Shown: positions 12,323 to 15,406 of the stretch, one piece after another
Layout of the letters: each line of letters starts with the position of its first letter
Numbering within the stretch: the stretch's first letter is position 1
Assembly (NCBI GenBank): GCA_004322325.1
Contig: SCTP01000073.1
Span: 1 to 15,406 of the forward strand
Direction of reading: 5' to 3'
DNA: 15,406 nt
From: Gammaproteobacteria bacterium
Lineage (GTDB): Bacteria > Pseudomonadota > Gammaproteobacteria > DSM-16500
Made by a program: the position numbers and the translations under genes
Notes under the pieces: model-generated
What the model was told of the DNA's origin: nothing
The model's input: the letters and a program-made list of their open reading frames with translations, nothing else
The model's database searches: none

Positions 12323-13243
12323 TTATACCTCATCGCTGGGTCTTGCCATCGCAAAATTCACGTTATGTTTCCATGGCGAACCAATTTTCCAGGCATAAGC
12401 AGACGGTTGATAGGTGTTGGGATCAACTTTTAGTAATAAAGTTCCAATCCCAATGCCAGAAGTACGCCGTTGTCGTGTATCTTCACTGTGCCCAGCCGCC
12501 GCCGAATCAGCAACGCGAACAAAGAAGGCATTGTCATCGGCGTCTTGCGTTGGTTTATCCATCACAATCATGACATGACCACCTGCTTCCCCACCATGCG
12601 TGTTTTTATAGCGGAAGACGAGGATATCCCCTGGCTTGAGTTCTTCTACCGCATCGACTTTGTTCCAATGATAACGGGATTTCTCCGATAAACTGGTAAA
12701 AAACTCATAATAATCTTGGGAAGTGGGTCGCTCTGAACCACTGGAATCGACAAGCGTGGAGTAAGCATGAGGATAAATAGCTTGTAAGATATTGTCCACG
12801 TAACGGGAGCAATCGACAATATAAATGCCATGAGAAGTATCAAAGCGTGAGCCACCTAGTTTATAGGCACTATAACGCAGCGTATTGACTGTTTTATGCA
12901 CAAAATTAATTAAACGTTGCTCCATGGAGGCCATGAAACCTGGTGGCGGGTCGTCGGCTACAGGTGGGTTGGGATTAATTTGCGCATGATATTGCTTAGC
13001 AGCATGAAGCGCGATGCGATGCGACTTCGAGCGGGATTTCTTTTTACTTTTTTTGACCGAATGATTAGCCGTACGAGTAGACTGCTTTGCGCTGGAGCGG
13101 GTCGTGGTGGTTTTCTTTTTTACTTCTGCATTTTTAAATGAATATTTAGCAGCACCACTGACAGCAGGCTGCGGGGTAGCCGCAAAACAAAGATGGGTGC
13201 AACAGAGCAGAGCGGCGATAATCACGAGATGAACAGCCCGCAT
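12323..13243 (-). CDS. Secreted NlpC/P60-like cysteine peptidase with basic linker
   Basis: 306 residues. Signal peptide 1-21 (cleavage after CFA). Residues 41-85 are a low-complexity Lys/Arg/Ser/Thr linker (KKK, KKSKKKSRSKSHR), then a Pro-rich hinge (91-101) and a catalytic-like domain (about 105-300). The domain has the NlpC/P60 or CHAP order: YKLGGSRFD, then DCSRYVDNI with the likely nucleophile Cys145, LKPGDILVF (202-210), GGHVMIVMD with the likely His223, and a third polar residue perhaps Asp246 (VRVADSA). Such enzymes cut peptidoglycan peptides or amide bonds; here the substrate is unknown and the match is by motif only. The basic linker may hold it on anionic cell-wall polymers (inference). 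AGGA about seven bases before the ATG. Divergent from the PerM-like gene. Confidence 0.75.
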   Translation of the reverse strand: MRAVHLVIIAALLCCTHLCFAATPQPAVSGAAKYSFKNAEVKKKTTTTRSSAKQSTRTANHSVKKSKKKSRSKSHRIALHAAKQYHAQINPNPPVADDPPPGFMASMEQRLINFVHKTVNTLRYSAYKLGGSRFDTSHGIYIVDCSRYVDNILQAIYPHAYSTLVDSSGSERPTSQDYYEFFTSLSEKSRYHWNKVDAVEELKPGDILVFRYKNTHGGEAGGHVMIVMDKPTQDADDNAFFVRVADSAAAGHSEDTRQRRTSGIGIGTLLLKVDPNTYQPSAYAWKIGSPWKHNVNFAMARPSDEV

Positions 13244-13277
13244 ACCGTTTTCCTATTAATCGTTAAAGTCGCTTAAG

Positions 13278-13305
13278 ATTCTATCTGATTATGAGAGCTT
13301 GTCTA
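13278..13305 (-). promoter_or_regulatory. Sigma-70 promoter of the NlpC/P60-like gene
   Basis: TAGACA (13305-13300) and TAGAAT (13283-13278) with a 16-base spacer, each five of six to consensus. Start is predicted near 13271, about 28 bases before the ATG. Confidence 0.6.
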
Positions 13306-13315
13306 CCCGCGATGT

Positions 13316-13345
13316 TTGTATTGTTTAATCTTTTTACAGTAAAAT
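13316..13345 (+). promoter_or_regulatory. Possible promoter of the PerM-like gene
   Basis: TTGTAT (13316-13321), 18-base spacer, TAAAAT (13340-13345). The -10 has five of six matches, the -35 only three. Confidence 0.35.
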
Positions 13346-13370
13346 GGAAAAATCTTGACGAGGTAAACGC

Positions 13371-14393
13371 ATGCGACAATTGACGAATCAAGCACTGTTC
13401 ATTTTTTTTCTAGCGCTATTTATTTTGCTAGTTCATTTATTGGCTTCCATTTTAACTCCTTTTTTATTAGGCGCTTTATTGGCTTATTTAGCGGATCCAT
13501 TAGTGAAACGATTAGATCGATGGGGAGTGCCACATACAGGCAGTGTGATTTCTATTTTTGTGGCGTTATTTATGCTGTTTTTATTGTTAATTTTCTTATT
13601 ATTTCCCTTAATCCAACAACAGATAAATACATTGATTGATGTGATTCCTCAAGCAGTGACGTGGTTGCAAGAAACAGCGTTGCCATGGATTAAGGAATAC
13701 GTGAATGTCGAGACATTGAAAGCGACTTTATCTGCTTCGATCTCTAAAACAGGGTTAATTTATCACGCGGTGATTACCTCTGGTTATACGATGGTGGAAT
13801 GGTTGGTCAATCTTGTGCTGACGCCGGTTGTGATGTTTTATTTATTGCGTGATTGGGATCAAGTACTGCAAGGGATCAACAGCTTACTGCCGCGTTCGAT
13901 TGAGCCGACGGTGGTGAAATTGGCGAAAGAGTGTGATGCGGTATTAGGCGAGTTTTTTCGTGGACAATTATTAGTCATGTTGGCGATGTGCGTTATATAT
14001 AGTCTGGGTTTAACGATGGTGGGTTTGCAGATTGGGGTGGTGTTAGGGGTGATTGGAGGATTATTGAGCATTGTTCCTTATCTTGGTTCTATTTTCATCG
14101 TTGTTTCTGCTTCTATTACGGCCTTGGTTCAATATGGGACATGGCAATCTTTATTATGGGTGTGGGGTGTGTATCTGATTGGCCAAGGGATAGAAGGTTA
14201 TGTGTTGACGCCTTATCTGGTGGGTGAGCGCATTGGGTTGCATCCGGTGGCGGTGATTTTTGCCATTATGGCAGGGGGTGCGTTATTTGGCTTTTTCGGT
14301 GTGTTGATTGCTTTGCCAACGGCGGCGGTGATTATGGTGTTGGTGAGGTTTGCGAATCAACGTTATCAGTTAAGTCGGTTTTATAAGGGGTAG
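13371..14393 (+). CDS. AI-2E/PerM family membrane transporter
   Basis: 340 residues, inner membrane. Hydrophobic helices at the N-terminus (about 8-45), then 57-85, an extended soluble or amphipathic part (about 86-195), and a dense group of helices from about 200 to the end. Family wording includes LADPLVKRLDRWG (40-52), TPVVMFYLLRDWD and the conserved C-terminal stretch GQGIEGYVLTPYLVG..IGLHP. The family (PF01594) includes E. coli TqsA, YdiK, YhhT and PerM; members export autoinducer-2 or act in ion efflux, and the substrate cannot be told from sequence. Length fits the PerM-type members. ATG at 13371 with GAGGT six bases upstream. Convergent with the next gene, only 22 bases separating the stops and no terminator visible. 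Confidence 0.92.
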   Translation: MRQLTNQALFIFFLALFILLVHLLASILTPFLLGALLAYLADPLVKRLDRWGVPHTGSVISIFVALFMLFLLLIFLLFPLIQQQINTLIDVIPQAVTWLQETALPWIKEYVNVETLKATLSASISKTGLIYHAVITSGYTMVEWLVNLVLTPVVMFYLLRDWDQVLQGINSLLPRSIEPTVVKLAKECDAVLGEFFRGQLLVMLAMCVIYSLGLTMVGLQIGVVLGVIGGLLSIVPYLGSIFIVVSASITALVQYGTWQSLLWVWGVYLIGQGIEGYVLTPYLVGERIGLHPVAVIFAIMAGGALFGFFGVLIALPTAAVIMVLVRFANQRYQLSRFYKG

Positions 14394-14415
14394 TGCTTTT
14401 CTTAATACATCGCTT

Positions 14416-15375
14416 TTAGGGACATCTCAAAGTCGAAGCATTAAGCCGACGCTCACCCTCAAGGTGTTTATTTAACATAAAGGAACCAAATTTTCTTTTG
14501 CTAAACTCAACCTGTGAACTATTTAGTACATCCTTAGCAATACCTAATAAATCACAAATATTTTTAAGCTTATCATGATCCATTATCATTTTTGTTTCTT
14601 TAGGTTGATTGAGTAAATAGCTAGGAGACATAATTGTATCGGTATTCTTTTTCAGTGTTTGAATGAATTTTTCTAAAGACCAAGACTCAAATTTGGAATT
14701 GTAACTATCTAATACGCATGCAAATTGGTTTATTTCACTGAGAGCAGCATCAGTATTTGTGGTTTCCTTTCTACCAGTAGGGTTACCAGTCGATAAAGTT
14801 TCAATAGCTTTTATCGCTTTCTGATAAAAATATTCTATTGGTTGATTGGAAAGAGCTAAATGACTCTTTATAGCTGAATCTAGGGGTAGCATGTTAAAGT
14901 AATGTGAACCAATTAATGTAATTTTATAATTCTCTAATGCACTATTGAGGGTTTCCTGAAAGGCATTTAATGATGCAGATATTTCTTTAAGCTTCTGTCC
15001 AATAGTAATTATTTTTGATCCACTCTTGTCAAATGTTATTTGTGTAGATAAAAGAGAATTTATTTTTATTGTAAGTTGATTAACATATTTTTCCAAATTA
15101 TAGCTCTTCAGAATAACGCTGTACTCTTCTAATCCATTAATAAAATTTAATAGCAACTTCACATAAATATTTTCATTTTCAATCGCATGTTCAGCTTCTA
15201 CTTCAAGTGAGTCTGATAGTAGCTTACAAGCTATCTCTGCCCTTTGATAAAGTTCTTGTATTAACCTATTCCTAGGTTCCATTTCATTCTTGATAGCTGT
15301 ATCAATCATCGCAACATAAGATTCATTTGGGCTAATCGTTTTTGGCTGAAATAATCTTGCATAGGAAGTGATCAT
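14416..15375 (-). CDS. Helical cytoplasmic protein with internal duplication, unknown function
   Basis: 319 residues without signal peptide or membrane helix; predicted largely alpha-helical from its Leu/Ile/Lys/Glu pattern. No known domain recognised. The protein appears to hold two diverged copies of one module: residues about 39-165 and about 180-302. Matching landmarks are YQRAEIACKLLS (43-54) with YQKAIKAIETLS (184-195); VILKSYN (87-93) then LEKYVNQL with VLDSYN (221-226) then SLEKFIQTL; KLKEISASLNAFQETLNS (128-145) with KLKNICDLLGIAKDVLNS (269-286); and GSHYFNML with GSFMLN. By eye the gene is AT-richer than its neighbours, suggesting foreign origin or relaxed selection. ATG at 15375 with only a weak GGAT site upstream. 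In a Legionellales-type genome this profile would suit a secreted effector, but no secretion signal is proven. Confidence 0.75.
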   Translation of the reverse strand: MITSYARLFQPKTISPNESYVAMIDTAIKNEMEPRNRLIQELYQRAEIACKLLSDSLEVEAEHAIENENIYVKLLLNFINGLEEYSVILKSYNLEKYVNQLTIKINSLLSTQITFDKSGSKIITIGQKLKEISASLNAFQETLNSALENYKITLIGSHYFNMLPLDSAIKSHLALSNQPIEYFYQKAIKAIETLSTGNPTGRKETTNTDAALSEINQFACVLDSYNSKFESWSLEKFIQTLKKNTDTIMSPSYLLNQPKETKMIMDHDKLKNICDLLGIAKDVLNSSQVEFSKRKFGSFMLNKHLEGERRLNASTLRCP

Positions 15376-15406
15376 TTGTTTATCCGGTATTGTCTAATAA
15401 ATCCAG

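Noticed and set aside
13291..13383. Short plus-strand frame running into the PerM-like gene
   Set aside because: No ribosome site, and it crosses the divergent promoters and the real start at 13371.

Overview
The window looks like chromosomal DNA of a Gram-negative gammaproteobacterium. It encodes a KDO-activating enzyme for LPS (KdsB), two outer-membrane beta-barrels, a DolP-type outer-membrane lipoprotein, BipA/TypA and the gammaproteobacterial-type enoyl reductase FabV. Moderate-to-low GC, a small histone H1-like protein and several short secreted proteins without recognised families are reminiscent of Legionellales (Coxiella, Aquicella or Berkiella relatives). That taxonomic guess rests on gene style only and is uncertain. 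The gene order is compact: no stretch longer than about 210 bases lacks a gene, and I see no tRNA, rRNA, CRISPR array, insertion sequence or phage gene.

Left part (1-3300): a minus-strand operon kdsB, DUF3750 gene, typA (cut by the window edge). Facing away from it is a gene for a secreted lysine-rich protein. This converges on a 62-residue histone H1-like DNA-binding protein gene, and the two share a strong bidirectional terminator.

Middle (3417-8109): two minus-strand paralogous membrane diguanylate cyclases (CHASE4, HAMP, coiled coil, GGDEF) lie on either side of an opposite-strand fabV. The paralogues align without gaps through about residue 560. The downstream copy (3417-5129) keeps the RxxD inhibitory site, while the upstream copy (6388-8109) has lost its Arg. 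Both carry the same extended -10 promoter element.

Right part (8173-13243): mostly exported proteins. These are a beta-barrel protein plus DolP-like lipoprotein operon (preceded by a possible 24-codon small ORF), an eight-cysteine secreted microprotein, a 128-residue secreted protein, a second beta-barrel protein and a secreted NlpC/P60-like cysteine peptidase with a very basic linker. A PfkB-family (adenosine kinase-like) gene sits among them. The right end holds an AI-2E/PerM-family membrane protein and, convergent with it, a visibly AT-richer gene for a helical cytoplasmic protein made of two diverged copies of a roughly 125-residue module. That protein is the best candidate here for something undescribed.

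Recurring features are extended -10 promoters of the form TGnTATRnT without a clear -35, and convergent gene pairs that overlap or lie only a few bases apart. The envelope genes (KdsB for LPS, DolP, two beta-barrels, the cell-wall peptidase) and the paired cyclases suggest a region concerned with the cell surface and its signalling, but no single pathway joins them.
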